41,863 nucleotides of DNA from Betaproteobacteria bacterium. GTDB lineage: Bacteria; Pseudomonadota; Gammaproteobacteria; Burkholderiales; Casimicrobiaceae. The translations under genes and the position numbers were made by a program. This document shows, in pieces, positions 31,923 through 41,463 of this stretch. The notes below the pieces were generated by a model. That model was not told the DNA's origin, made no database searches, and worked only from the letters and a program-made list of their open reading frames with translations. The stretch is taken from positions 1-41,863 of the forward strand of contig JAAFJA010000020.1 of the NCBI GenBank assembly GCA_013298765.1, written 5' to 3'. The stretch's first letter is position 1. Each line of letters begins with the position of its first letter.

Positions 31923-31969
31923 GGCGAGGCAAGGCGGCGCGACGTGATCCAAGGGTACCTTGCCTCGCC
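31923..31969 (+). other. 12-bp inverted repeat in the tail-unit leader
   Basis: GGCGAGGCAAGG (31923-31934) and CCTTGCCTCGCC (31958-31969) are perfect partners with a 23-nt loop, between late motif C and the chaperone start. It may affect mRNA stability or translation. Confidence 0.7.
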
Positions 31970-31996
31970 ACCCTCAACCCTCACGGAGATCAGACC

Positions 31997-32371
31997 ATGT
32001 TTCAGATCGTCGAAGACGACACCCTCACCGCCCACGTTAACTGCGAGTACAAGACGCGCAACGGTCACAAGCTGATCACGTTCGACGTCGAGTTCGAGCG
32101 GCTCGACGCAGAGCAGACCGACACGCTGCTCAACGCGGCGCGTCTCAACGATGTACGCGGCATCGGCTCGGTGGTGGGCGATGTGCTCACCAAGTGGAGC
32201 GGCTTCACCGACATCAAGGGCGAGGCGATCGAGTTCAACGAAGAGCACGTAAAGCAGCTCACCAGCGACACGCAGCTGACGATTGCGACAGGCGCAGCGA
32301 TCATTCGCGCCAGCACCGGAGGTGCTCGCGCAAAAAACTCGCGGGCGCAGCGCAGTGGTACGCAGAAGTAG
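31997..32371 (+). CDS. Tail assembly chaperone (G-like)
   Basis: A 124-aa protein in the position just before the tape measure, where siphoviruses keep their tail assembly chaperone. It has strand pairs (HKLITFDVEFERLDAEQTDT) and helical segments, and ends in a basic tail. Its last 13 codons lie after the A-AAA-AAC slippery site, and most ribosomes would end here. Confidence 0.8.
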   Translation: MFQIVEDDTLTAHVNCEYKTRNGHKLITFDVEFERLDAEQTDTLLNAARLNDVRGIGSVVGDVLTKWSGFTDIKGEAIEFNEEHVKQLTSDTQLTIATGAAIIRASTGGARAKNSRAQRSGTQK

Positions 32372-32646
32372 CCACTGAGACTGCGCAAGGAAGTGGCGAT
32401 TATGGTGTGTGGCGTGAATGCTGGCCGACTGTGGAGCGGTTCCTCGTCGGCATCACGTTCGCCACGCGCGACGATAGCGGACGGCTGCGCTACGTGGACT
32501 ACCCCGCGCTGCGCGGCCGCTTTGAGGCCGAGGGCATCGACGTGACGCAGGCGCAGTGGCAAGAGCTCGGGCGGATGTTCGACATCGCACGGCGCGTGAT
32601 CAACGACCACGTGACGCGTAAGCTCGAAGAGGCGACGCGCCAATGA
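31997..32646 (+). CDS. Frameshifted chaperone fusion (GT-like), -1 at AAAAAAC
   Basis: At 32332-32338 the frame reads GCA-AAA-AAC, giving heptamer A-AAA-AAC. A -1 slip continues as KKLAGAAQWYAEVATETAQG and runs open to 32646, ending four bases into the tape measure gene. The extension (YGVWRECWPTVERFLVGITF) looks like a real domain. It gives a fusion of about 216 aa that would chaperone tape-measure assembly, as gpGT does in lambda. Confidence 0.82.
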
Positions 32647-35600
32647 GCCAAGTGATCGATCTCGGCGTACGCCTCACCGGCGAAGACGACGACTACACGA
32701 GCGTTCTGGAGCGCGCCGATCAGGCCACCACGCAGCTCGGCCAGTCAATGGACACGCTGCGCGCGAAAGGTGCGGCGCTGGGCGACGGTGCGAAGGCGAT
32801 TGCGGAGGGATATGACACCGCGAAGAGCACGCTCGAGTCGTTCGGCGTCGGCGTCGAGGCGATCGAATCGGCGATCAAAGACAGCGCACTCGCGCAGGAC
32901 TTGTTCAACGCGGCGACCGAGGCGGGCAGCAGTTTCCTCGCGGCGCTGGGGGTCGAGGCCAACGGCTACTCCGAAATCCTAGACGGCACACAAGCGCTGC
33001 AGGAAGAGTTCGGCAACGCGCTGACCGATGGCGCGAAGGGCGCAGCTGACTACGGCCTGCAGCTCGCAAGCATGGCGCAATCGGTGCGCTTCACCGGCAT
33101 CGCGGCAGAGTTCAGCTCCGGCATGGTCGGCAAACTGAAACTCGCCTTCCTCGGGCTGTTCGCCGTGTTCGCCGCGATCAACATCGCGAAGACGATCTAC
33201 GAGGAGAGCGAGGCTGTTCAGCTCATCGTGAACCGCCTCGTGCAGTTCTTCCGCACCGGCTGGAGCTACATCGAGGAGGCCACCGAGAAACTCGCCGCGT
33301 TCATCGAGACCAAGTTCCGTTCGATCCCGGCGATCATCTACCCGCTGTACGCGGAGATGGCCGAGCGCATCGGTGCAGTGCTCGCCAACATTCCCGGGCT
33401 AGAGTCTGCCGGTGCGCGCATCACGGCGTTTGCCGACGAGATTCGCAAGCGGCTTGAGGATCGCCGCAGCTTTGAGGAGCGCGCGCTCGATATCGCATCG
33501 CTCTTCGAGGCACGGCGCACGCTGATCGCGCAGGAAGGCGAGCGCGCACGCGAGGGTATCCGCGAGGCCTTTGCAGCACGACGAGTAGCGAGCGAGTCCA
33601 GTACCGAGGCGGCGGCGGCGCTTCTAGGCAATAAGACCGGCGCAGGCTTGCTCGGTGAGCTGCAGCAGTTGCTTAACCAGGTGGCGGCAGCGCGCGCGCA
33701 ATCGTTCAGCGCGATGGCTGAGGCTGACGCCGCGATCATGCGCGACGGCCTCTCTCGGCAGCAGCAGGACTTGCAGCGCGCACTGCAGCTGCAGTTGATC
33801 GATCAGCGTGACTACATCACACAGAGCGCAGCACTTCGTGAAGCGGCGGCACAAGCCGAGCTTGACGCAGTGCGTGCTCGCGCGGAGCAAGCGGCTCAGC
33901 TTTCACGGCAGCTCGAAGATTCGCTCGCGGGCGCGCAGGCGCGCGGCGACGATAAAGAGGTGCTCAAGATCCGGCAGCAGATCTACCAGCTCGATGCGCA
34001 GCGCGAGGCGTTGCGTGCGCGCGAGGTGGTGGCCAATCGCACACTGCTCGATATCGACAAGCAGCGCGTGTTCGAGTTCGAGAAGCTGGATCGCGCTGCG
34101 CAACAGCAGCTCCTTGCGTTTGAGACGTATGCGGCGGAACAACAGCGCGATCTTGATTTGCGGCTCAGGCAGCTAGACCAAGAGGCGCAGCTACGTGGCA
34201 AGACCTCTGTCGAGATCCGCGTGGCCACGGAGCTCTCGCGCCTCGATATTGAGTACCAGCGCCAGCGCCTGCAACTGCTCGCCCAGATCGCGGAGGTATC
34301 AAAGCGCTACGCGGAGGGCGAAGAGCCAGTCGAGGTGATCAACCGCATGCTGGCGAAGCTCGCCGAGTTTGACGCGAACTGGGCAGCGCTGCGCGACAAG
34401 ACGCGGCAAGGCATCATTGATCAGGCGGCGTACGACAAGACGAAGGAGTTCGGCGACGGCCTGTCGAACGCGATCACCGACGCGATCGCGCAGGGTAAGA
34501 GCGTGAGCGACAGCTTCCTCGCTTACCTGAAGCAGTCGTTCAACAACCTGGTTCTGCGACCGGCGATTAACTTCGCGGTGCAGGGTGGTGTGAATGCGAT
34601 CGGCTCGCTGCTCGGCTTGGGTGGCGGTGGCGCTGCTGGCGGTGGCGGCGGCTTCAATCTCGGTTCGCTTCTGGGTTTAGGCGGCGGCGGTGGCTTTGGC
34701 GCAAGCGCGCTAAACACGATCGGCAGCTTTATTGCGGGCGGCGCAGAGACGGGTTTCCTTGCGGGCTTCGGCTCGTTCGTGAGCAACATCGGATCGCTCG
34801 GATTCACCGGTGCGATCAGCTCAGCGTTCAGCACAGCGTTCGCAAACTTCGCGGCGGGCGGGCTCTCCGGCATCATGACCGGGCTGGGCTCGCTGCTCGG
34901 CCCGGTGGGCATCATCGTCGGGCTGCTTGCTTCGTTCGGTGTGTTCAAGAACGAGAAGGGCTTCAAGTTCGATAACGCTGGCACGGGCGGGGGCTCAGAC
35001 GGGCGCGGCGGTGGCCGCAGCCAGTTGATCGATTCGCCGTTCGGCGTATGGGACTTCGCGGGCGACTTCAAGAACGAGATGGTGCAGCCGTTCATCGATA
35101 CGGTGGGCAAGCTCGATAAGGCCGTCGTTGATCGCTTTTTCAAGCGACCCGAGGAGCTCGACGCAGCGCGCACGCGTGTGCAGTCGATCAAGGATCAGGG
35201 CTGGTTCGGCGCGAACGATAAAGCGGAGACCGAGGCGAGCCTGAAGGGCGCAACGCTGCGCTTCCTGAAGGAGCGCTACGGCACGATCTTCGAGAGCGTC
35301 GACGCGCAGATTGCGGCGTCGATCGCGAACTTCACGGGATCCACCGACGAGCTGGTGCAGTACATCGCGAAGGTGATCGATCTGTCGAACGCGTTCGACA
35401 TGGTGATCGCCGAAGTGCCGCAGCTGGAGCTGACGCTGTCGGCCTTCGTCAACGCGAGCGACGAGGCACGCAACACGCTGGCCACACTGGGCGCGACCCT
35501 CAAGCTCACCAGCCTCGATTTCGAGGCCGAAGTGCAGAAGGTGATCGATGCGGCCTCGCGCACGCCCGCACAGGCGCTGACCGCGCAGACCGTGAAGGTG

Positions 35601-36233
35601 CTGGAGCTGGCGCAGGCGTTCGACGGCACCCTCGCCAAGGCACAGGAGTTGGCGCAGGCAGAGGCAACGCGGCTTCAGATGCTGCAGGGGCTTCTGCTGC
35701 AGATCGCGCAGATCAGCAGCGAGATCGGCGCGATGTTCAAACAGAGCGCAGCGGATTTCCGTCTCGCGACGATGGACGCGTCCGAACAGTACGCGTTCTT
35801 CGACCAAGGCGCGGCCGCAGCGTTTGCCGAGCTGCAAACCGCGACCGATCCACAGCGCATTCGCGAGCTTTCGGCGCAGTACAACCAGTATCTGCGCTCG
35901 GCTTTCGGCCTGCTCGATGAGCAGCAGAAGAAGGACTCCGGTGAGCAGTTCGCGAAGCTGGCCGAGGATGCCGATGCGCTAGCCCAAGCACGCTTGGCTG
36001 CCGCGAAAGAAGCGGCGATCGCCGAGGCCAAAGCGTTTGGCCAGGAGATCAAGATCGCGATCGTGCAGGGCATGGAGAAGGTGGCCGCCGACATGCAAAA
36101 GGCAGCCGACAAACTCGATACGGCTGCCGACAAGATCGATCAGGCGTCGCGCCGACCCATCGTGGTGACCGGCTACATCGAGACGCCAGACGGCAACCGG
36201 ACTCCGATCGACGCACAGGCAGGAGTGATATGA
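32643..36233 (+). CDS. Tail tape measure protein
   Basis: A 1196-aa protein that sets tail length. It has an N-terminal helical domain, a membrane-like segment (LAFLGLFAVFAAINIAKTIY, about 170-190), long coiled coils (350-620), then a Gly-rich hydrophobic region (GLGGGGAAGGGGGFNLG) and helical C-terminal parts. The part around SFLAYLKQSFNNLVLRPAIN resembles lambda-type tape measures. ATG 32643 overlaps the chaperone stop. Confidence 0.9.
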   Translation: MSQVIDLGVRLTGEDDDYTSVLERADQATTQLGQSMDTLRAKGAALGDGAKAIAEGYDTAKSTLESFGVGVEAIESAIKDSALAQDLFNAATEAGSSFLAALGVEANGYSEILDGTQALQEEFGNALTDGAKGAADYGLQLASMAQSVRFTGIAAEFSSGMVGKLKLAFLGLFAVFAAINIAKTIYEESEAVQLIVNRLVQFFRTGWSYIEEATEKLAAFIETKFRSIPAIIYPLYAEMAERIGAVLANIPGLESAGARITAFADEIRKRLEDRRSFEERALDIASLFEARRTLIAQEGERAREGIREAFAARRVASESSTEAAAALLGNKTGAGLLGELQQLLNQVAAARAQSFSAMAEADAAIMRDGLSRQQQDLQRALQLQLIDQRDYITQSAALREAAAQAELDAVRARAEQAAQLSRQLEDSLAGAQARGDDKEVLKIRQQIYQLDAQREALRAREVVANRTLLDIDKQRVFEFEKLDRAAQQQLLAFETYAAEQQRDLDLRLRQLDQEAQLRGKTSVEIRVATELSRLDIEYQRQRLQLLAQIAEVSKRYAEGEEPVEVINRMLAKLAEFDANWAALRDKTRQGIIDQAAYDKTKEFGDGLSNAITDAIAQGKSVSDSFLAYLKQSFNNLVLRPAINFAVQGGVNAIGSLLGLGGGGAAGGGGGFNLGSLLGLGGGGGFGASALNTIGSFIAGGAETGFLAGFGSFVSNIGSLGFTGAISSAFSTAFANFAAGGLSGIMTGLGSLLGPVGIIVGLLASFGVFKNEKGFKFDNAGTGGGSDGRGGGRSQLIDSPFGVWDFAGDFKNEMVQPFIDTVGKLDKAVVDRFFKRPEELDAARTRVQSIKDQGWFGANDKAETEASLKGATLRFLKERYGTIFESVDAQIAASIANFTGSTDELVQYIAKVIDLSNAFDMVIAEVPQLELTLSAFVNASDEARNTLATLGATLKLTSLDFEAEVQKVIDAASRTPAQALTAQTVKVLELAQAFDGTLAKAQELAQAEATRLQMLQGLLLQIAQISSEIGAMFKQSAADFRLATMDASEQYAFFDQGAAAAFAELQTATDPQRIRELSAQYNQYLRSAFGLLDEQQKKDSGEQFAKLAEDADALAQARLAAAKEAAIAEAKAFGQEIKIAIVQGMEKVAADMQKAADKLDTAADKIDQASRRPIVVTGYIETPDGNRTPIDAQAGVI

Positions 36234-36790
36234 GGACGCTGCTACCCACCACGATCACCGATGAGTTCAACGAGGAGACGCCCGCGATCAGCTACTACAT
36301 GGAGCTGACGCCGGTGGGCGGTCAGACGTTTCGGCTGGCGTGCTACGAGTGCAACTGGAGCGGCGCGGGCAACGCGGCGACGCACGGTTTTGGCTTTGAG
36401 AAGCCGACCGACTGGACGGGGTCAAGCACGCAAACGATGACGCTCGCGATCGCGCGCACCGCTTCGTTTAACGGCATCGGCGTTGACTTCGGCCAATGGG
36501 CACTCGATAGCTTGCTGCGCAACGCGACGGTGAAGCTCTGGTGGCGCGGCGGGCTCGATGCGGAGATCGCGGCAGCGCTTGCGGCGGGCAAGCTGCAGCC
36601 GTGTTTCGATGGCTGGGTGCAGAGCGCGCAAGCGGGGCCGCAGTTCGTCTATCTGGCGTGTTCGACTGAGTACGCGGCGCGATCAATGACGCCGCTGATT
36701 CGAGTGAGCACACCGACGTTCAAGTATGTGCCAGCCGCAGGCGCGACCGTGACGCACAACGGCGTGCAGCGGCAATTGGGGAGTGGCTGA
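36230..36790 (+). CDS. Distal tail-type protein
   Basis: A 186-aa protein (SYYMELTPVGGQTFRLACYE, then SFNGIGVDFGQWALDSLLRN), following the tape measure where the distal tail or tip collar protein usually lies. Start and stop overlap the neighbours (ATGA). No motif proves it; the call is by position. Confidence 0.65.
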   Translation: MRTLLPTTITDEFNEETPAISYYMELTPVGGQTFRLACYECNWSGAGNAATHGFGFEKPTDWTGSSTQTMTLAIARTASFNGIGVDFGQWALDSLLRNATVKLWWRGGLDAEIAAALAAGKLQPCFDGWVQSAQAGPQFVYLACSTEYAARSMTPLIRVSTPTFKYVPAAGATVTHNGVQRQLGSG

Positions 36791-39309
36791 TGGGCGATAC
36801 AACTCGACCAGGCGGGCTACCTCCTTCGTCATTAGGCGGCAGCAGCGCGGGCAGCGGAGGCAGTGGCGTATCCGCACCAAACCCGGTGCATCTGCCGCCG
36901 CAGAACTGGATCACACCGGGACCTGCGCCGACTGAACAGGCGCGCTCGTATGCGTCGACCAGCACGCTGTCATCGGTCGGCGGCAATATCAGCACGATGC
37001 AAACGGCGCTGGTGAGCGCTGAGGGCAAGTACGTGCCGTTGAGCTACGGGCCGAACCGCTGGAGCGGCTACACGTATTTCTGGATGGTGCGACCTTCAAC
37101 CGGCGCGCTCATCATCGGGCAGCTGATCAGCGAGGGCGAGATCGACGGCGTGATCGGCGCGGAGATCGATAACCAGCCGTTGCGATCGGGGGTGACGTTC
37201 AACGCCTACGTGGGCACTGCGAGTCAGGCGGTAGACCCGCTGATCACCGCGTGCCTCGCCGAGATCGGCGTGACGTACACGGACGCGTTGCCGGGGCTCG
37301 CGCATGTGGTGTTTTCGATTCCAGCGACGGCCTACGGCGCGAACGAGCTGCGCGGTATCGATATCGAGTATCGCGGCAAGAAGGTGTTCGATGGCCGCGA
37401 CAACACGCAGAGCGAAACCAACCCGGCGACGTGGAAGTACAGCGACACGGCAGCGCTGGTGCTCGCCGATTTTCTGACCAGCGGCCGCGCGATCGCGCGC
37501 AATGTGCTGCCGCGCTATGGACGTCGACTGAAGGTGCTGCAGCCGAGCGTGGCGGCGACGGCGAACTTCAACGAGGAGCTGATCGGTGACTTGCCGAACC
37601 AGACGATGCGCAGCGAGGTGGGCTTCACGCTGCTGAAGCCGACTAGTAACGAGCAGGTCGAGCAGATGCTGCGCACGCATGCGATGTGCCACGTTGATCG
37701 CCTTGGAGACACCGTAGAGCTGATTCCGGACGTGGCGCGCGCCTCGGTGATGTCGATCGACGAGACGCAGATCATTCGCTATGAGCGCGTGGGCGATCGC
37801 AATGTGCAGGCCGCGCCCAACGCCATCACAGTGACCTATACGAACACGAGCGTGAAGCCGTGGAAGGTAGAGTCGTTGACCATCTATGACCCGCGTGTCT
37901 TGACAGGTGAGCTGCCGGAGATTCCGGGCACGCTTGACCTTGGCGCGTGTCAATCATGGCGGCAGGCGCAAGGCATCGCGATGCGCAGGCTGCAGACGGA
38001 GATGCTGAGCCAGCGCAGCTGGGGCTTTAGTGTCGGGGCGTTCGGGATGCGCCTGCAGAAGGCGGATCGCCTGCAGCTGACGCATCCGATCGGGTTCACG
38101 AACAAAGCGTTCTCGGTGGACACGATGACCGATCTAGGGTTCGGCGAGTACTACGCGAAGGTGAGCGAGTACGACCAGAACATGTACTCGCAGGTGATTC
38201 AGACGGAGCCGCAGGCGTTGGGCAGTGGTGCGTCGAATTGCGGTACCGTGCCAGCGCTTGGGCCGCTCACGCTTACGCAGCGATCCGTGAACGAGGTGCA
38301 ACCCGGGGGCAGCTATGCCTGCATTTTGCGCGCTCGCGCGACGTTTACGGCGACGACGTTCGCGTGCAATAACGGCTACGACTTCGAGACGCTGTCCGGC
38401 GCGACCGTAGTTCACTCGGCGTCGATTGGCGCCAACGAGTATGTGTCTTCGCCGCTTTCGGCGGGGACCTACACCGTGCGCGGGCGTGTGAGATCAAGCG
38501 TGCCAGGTCAAGCGCCCGGTGCATGGACGAGTGGCAGCATCACGATCGCGGCCGCGACGTGTCCACCGGTGCCATCGCAGCGGGCGTGGGTGTATGGCTC
38601 GTACGCGAGACGAGCCGGATTCGACGGCGCAGCTTGGTTGTACTGGAACCAGTTCATCCGCACCGTACGCTGCGAAACGAATCTCACGACAGTGACGCGA
38701 ACGGAGCTGTGGTTCGGGTGGGGCGAAAACGCGACGTTCGGTGGCGCGAGCCGAGTGCGAGACGACGCTGGCGTGCAAACCAGTTGGACATTCTGGCGTG
38801 GCCGCAAAGGCAACAACGCGACGCAGCCACATGCGGCAACGCTCGCTCTGGGCACGTCGCCCGATCTGGTGCCGGGTAGTGGCACGTTCAACCCGCCCGG
38901 CTCTGCGACCGCTGGTACCTACACAAACGCGTTGACTGGTTATGCGGGGCCTGCCGGAGAATGGTGGCCGCCGCACAAAGTTTGGGTTCGATGGAACAAC
39001 GGCGGTGTATTCAGCGACCCTGTTGAGATTCGCTTGTCACAGAGCCGCTTGCAGCTAGCTGATGATCCAGGCTTCCAAACGCTTTTCGCGTACATGCTGG
39101 ACGGCGCGGTGTACGTTACCGCAGGTGCTGTGATGACCGCGACGTATCCGACCGACCAGAATCAGCAGTACTCGACGCACGCTGCGCCTACCGGTTCGCA
39201 CCAGTATAGTTTTGCAGGCAGTAGCAATCACGAGGTGAAGAGTCAGGCTAAGGATGCGCGCGGCGACCTGGTGAGTGGCTACGCACAGTTTCAGTATTGG
39301 AGGTTGTGA
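36790..39309 (+). CDS. Tail tip/central hub protein
   Basis: An 839-aa protein in the position of a tip attachment (J-like) protein. The first half has an N-terminal Gly/Pro-rich leader, then GPNRWSGYTYFWMVRP and EGEIDGVIGAEIDNQPL; the second half has strand-rich Ig-like parts (GGSYACILRARATFTATTFA). It probably binds the host surface or forms the tip hub. It overlaps the distal-tail stop. Confidence 0.75.
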   Translation: MGDTTRPGGLPPSSLGGSSAGSGGSGVSAPNPVHLPPQNWITPGPAPTEQARSYASTSTLSSVGGNISTMQTALVSAEGKYVPLSYGPNRWSGYTYFWMVRPSTGALIIGQLISEGEIDGVIGAEIDNQPLRSGVTFNAYVGTASQAVDPLITACLAEIGVTYTDALPGLAHVVFSIPATAYGANELRGIDIEYRGKKVFDGRDNTQSETNPATWKYSDTAALVLADFLTSGRAIARNVLPRYGRRLKVLQPSVAATANFNEELIGDLPNQTMRSEVGFTLLKPTSNEQVEQMLRTHAMCHVDRLGDTVELIPDVARASVMSIDETQIIRYERVGDRNVQAAPNAITVTYTNTSVKPWKVESLTIYDPRVLTGELPEIPGTLDLGACQSWRQAQGIAMRRLQTEMLSQRSWGFSVGAFGMRLQKADRLQLTHPIGFTNKAFSVDTMTDLGFGEYYAKVSEYDQNMYSQVIQTEPQALGSGASNCGTVPALGPLTLTQRSVNEVQPGGSYACILRARATFTATTFACNNGYDFETLSGATVVHSASIGANEYVSSPLSAGTYTVRGRVRSSVPGQAPGAWTSGSITIAAATCPPVPSQRAWVYGSYARRAGFDGAAWLYWNQFIRTVRCETNLTTVTRTELWFGWGENATFGGASRVRDDAGVQTSWTFWRGRKGNNATQPHAATLALGTSPDLVPGSGTFNPPGSATAGTYTNALTGYAGPAGEWWPPHKVWVRWNNGGVFSDPVEIRLSQSRLQLADDPGFQTLFAYMLDGAVYVTAGAVMTATYPTDQNQQYSTHAAPTGSHQYSFAGSSNHEVKSQAKDARGDLVSGYAQFQYWRL

Positions 39310-39310
39310 G

Positions 39311-40159
39311 ATGGCGCAGGTACTGTGTTTGACTTCGGGCAATGCTGCAGCGGGCTTTGCGAGCGCACTTACAGGCACGCTGGGTATGTCATTCGATGAG
39401 GGCGATCCCGATCACTGGGCGCTTGAGTACGACGTGTACTACGGTTCGCCGGGCAGTTCGCTCGGCGCGTACTTTGCTTCGAGCACCGTGAGCTCGTGGA
39501 ACATCCATTTGTTAAGCGACGCGCAACGGGCAGACCAGTTCGGTTTCACTGCGCGCAACGCGGTGTTGCCGTTGATGTGGAATCGCTGGATGAAGCGTGT
39601 GATCCGGCCAAACCCGGCCGCAGGCGGCGTTTTTGCGAAGCTGGGTATCAGCGCAAACTCAATCGGCTCCGAGTTCTGGGAGGCGATCTGCTTCGCAAAC
39701 ATTAAGGTGACCTACGCTCGCCAGACGAAGCTATGGCTGTGGCGCGAGGGTATGCCTGCGTTGTCTGTGGCGTCGAGCAGCGGCTTCTTCGGTGCGCCAT
39801 CGTTTTCGGTGATCGATTTTCCGGGCGGGGCGCTGCCGGACTACTGCTCGAAGGGGGAGAGCGTGGGGCTTGACGACATTCGAAATGATCGCGTGTCGGG
39901 CGGACGGCTGGCCTCGACCATGTTTTGGGACCGCAAGCGCGAGAGCTTCGGCCTGACCGATATCGTGGTTACGCCTGAGCAACGCAATGAGATGGACGCG
40001 CTCTACGATGTGTTTCGCCGCGAATCGATGCTGTACAGGCATGCTGCGGGTTATCCACCCAGCCGCGTGCGGTTTGAGCGGCCGCCGAAGTTCCGCGACT
40101 CGATTACCGAAAGCGGAACCGGGAAATTCGACATGGAGCTGAGGCTCCTCGAGGTGTGA
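39311..40159 (+). CDS. Tail tip accessory protein
   Basis: A 282-aa protein (start MAQVLCLTSGNAAAGFASAL, later VTPEQRNEMDALYDVFRRES and SRVRFERPPKFRDS). It starts one base after the hub stop. Last gene of the tail unit. I do not recognise the family; it may be a fibre or receptor-binding helper. Confidence 0.65.
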   Translation: MAQVLCLTSGNAAAGFASALTGTLGMSFDEGDPDHWALEYDVYYGSPGSSLGAYFASSTVSSWNIHLLSDAQRADQFGFTARNAVLPLMWNRWMKRVIRPNPAAGGVFAKLGISANSIGSEFWEAICFANIKVTYARQTKLWLWREGMPALSVASSSGFFGAPSFSVIDFPGGALPDYCSKGESVGLDDIRNDRVSGGRLASTMFWDRKRESFGLTDIVVTPEQRNEMDALYDVFRRESMLYRHAAGYPPSRVRFERPPKFRDSITESGTGKFDMELRLLEV

Positions 40160-40178
40160 TTTAAGAGGGGGCGACACC

Positions 40179-40198
40179 CGTACCGCTGGAACGGTACG
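40179..40198 (+). terminator. Hairpin after the tail unit
   Basis: CGTACCG-CTGGAA-CGGTACG, a perfect 7-bp stem 20 bp after the tail stop. No T-run follows, so this is a weak terminator or an mRNA end element. The 135-bp gap to com otherwise shows only the com ribosome site. Confidence 0.5.
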
Positions 40199-40294
40199 AG
40201 CGTCATCTCCATCGCTGAGTTAGCAGCGCTTCGACCGTAGACCCCCTGCCCGGTACCGAGCAGAGGCAGTGTACGGGTTACAGGAGCACTGTGC

Positions 40295-40522
40295 ATGTTG
40301 CAGTCGGTTCGGTGCGGGCAGTGTGCCCGCTTGCTGGCGCGGGGAATCTACCAGCGCCTCGAAATCAAGTGTCCGCGCTGTCGGACACTCAATCAGTGGG
40401 TCGCCACGAGCGGCCAATCCGAACGCCCGGGAGCGTCGCCAAGCAAGGAGACAGCTCATGGAGCGAAAACAGACCCAGCGGCCGCTGAAAGCGCCGTTCC
40501 CGTACTTCGGCGGCAAGAGTAA
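40295..40522 (+). CDS. com: Com-like translational activator
   Basis: A 75-aa protein with the Com zinc-finger pattern: CGQC (Cys7, Cys10) and CPRC (Cys26, Cys29) around LLARGIYQRLEIK, then TLNQW. In Mu, Com binds the mom mRNA and opens its start. Here the downstream partner is an adenine methylase, and the two genes overlap by 65 bp as in com-mom. AGGAG precedes ATG 40295. Confidence 0.88.
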   Translation: MLQSVRCGQCARLLARGIYQRLEIKCPRCRTLNQWVATSGQSERPGASPSKETAHGAKTDPAAAESAVPVLRRQE

Positions 40523-41453
40523 GGTCGCGCCGATCGTCTGGCGGGCGTTCGGGGAGCCCGCGAACTACGTGGAGCCATTCTTCGGCTCCGGTGCCACGCT
40601 GCTAGGGCGTCCGGATGCTGCCACGCGCAGGATCCCGGAGACGGTCAACGACATGGACGGCATGGTGGTCAATTTTTGGCGAGCGGTGCGCGGCGATCCA
40701 GTCGCTGTGGCGCACTATGCCGATTGGCCGGTGAGTGAGGCCGATCTGCACGCTCGCAACGGCTGGCTGACGAATCGCCGGGCGCGGTTGACCTGGGCGC
40801 TGGAGGATCCCGAGTACTACGACGCTAGGACGGCTGGCTGGTGGTGCTGGGCGATGAGTACGGCGATCGGTGGCCAGGTGTGTTCTGGCCGAGGCGCGTG
40901 GCGGCTTGACGGCGTACATTTCGAGCGGTCGGAGCGCGAGGGTAAGGTGGGGCGAGAGTTCTCGCGGCCGATCCCGCAGATGTCGTCTGGCTGCGGGGTT
41001 CACCGGCTGGATGCGCGGCGCGGTGAGCGCTTTGCCGATTACATGCAGGCGCTGGCCGCGCGGCTTCAGGAGGTGCGCGTGACTCAGGGCGATTGGGCGC
41101 GGGTGCTAACGCGGACGGTGACCACCTATCACGGGCTGACGGCTGTGTTCCTCGATCCTCCGTACTCGAGCGAGGCCGAACGGGACATGACGCTGTACGC
41201 CTGCGAGAGCGGGTCAGTGGCCCACGAGGTTCGAAAGTGGTGCTCAGAGCATGGCGGCGACCCGCTGTTCCGGATCGTTCTCTGTGGCTACGAGGGCGAA
41301 GGCCACGAGGCGCTGGAGGCTTTGGGGTGGCGTGTAGTGGCGTGGTCCACCAACGGCGGGCTGTCAAACGTGGCCAAGCGCGCGAGCAAGGCAAAGACTA
41401 ACGGCGATCGCGAGCGGTTGTGGCTGTCGCCGGGGTGTTTGCCGGTCGGCTGA
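40458..41453 (+). CDS. DNA N6-adenine methyltransferase
   Basis: A 331-aa Dam-type methylase: PFPYFGGKSKVAPIVW near the start, SAM-binding VEPFFGSGATLL (38-49), and catalytic DPPY (233-236) after TAVFL. It would methylate adenines of phage DNA and protect it from host nucleases, in the place of Mu mom. Start ATG 40458 (AAGGAG upstream) lies inside com; GCTC-ATG-GAGC can hold the start codon in a small loop, so Com control is likely. Confidence 0.88.
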   Translation: MERKQTQRPLKAPFPYFGGKSKVAPIVWRAFGEPANYVEPFFGSGATLLGRPDAATRRIPETVNDMDGMVVNFWRAVRGDPVAVAHYADWPVSEADLHARNGWLTNRRARLTWALEDPEYYDARTAGWWCWAMSTAIGGQVCSGRGAWRLDGVHFERSEREGKVGREFSRPIPQMSSGCGVHRLDARRGERFADYMQALAARLQEVRVTQGDWARVLTRTVTTYHGLTAVFLDPPYSSEAERDMTLYACESGSVAHEVRKWCSEHGGDPLFRIVLCGYEGEGHEALEALGWRVVAWSTNGGLSNVAKRASKAKTNGDRERLWLSPGCLPVG

Positions 41454-41463
41454 TAATTCAGGG

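Larger units (their letters stand above)
31621..31996 (+). other. Noncoding junction with terminator, REP-like palindrome, late motif and leader hairpin
   Basis: This stretch of about 375 bp has no convincing gene. It holds a terminator (31703-31726), the REP-like palindrome (31787-31807), late motif C (31843-31883) and an inverted repeat in the tail leader (31923-31969). A 19-codon frame at 31888-31947 has no ribosome site. Confidence 0.7.

Noticed and set aside
31888-31947. 19-codon frame in the tail leader as a leader peptide
   Set aside because: No ribosome site, and it overlaps the inverted repeat; no support for translation.
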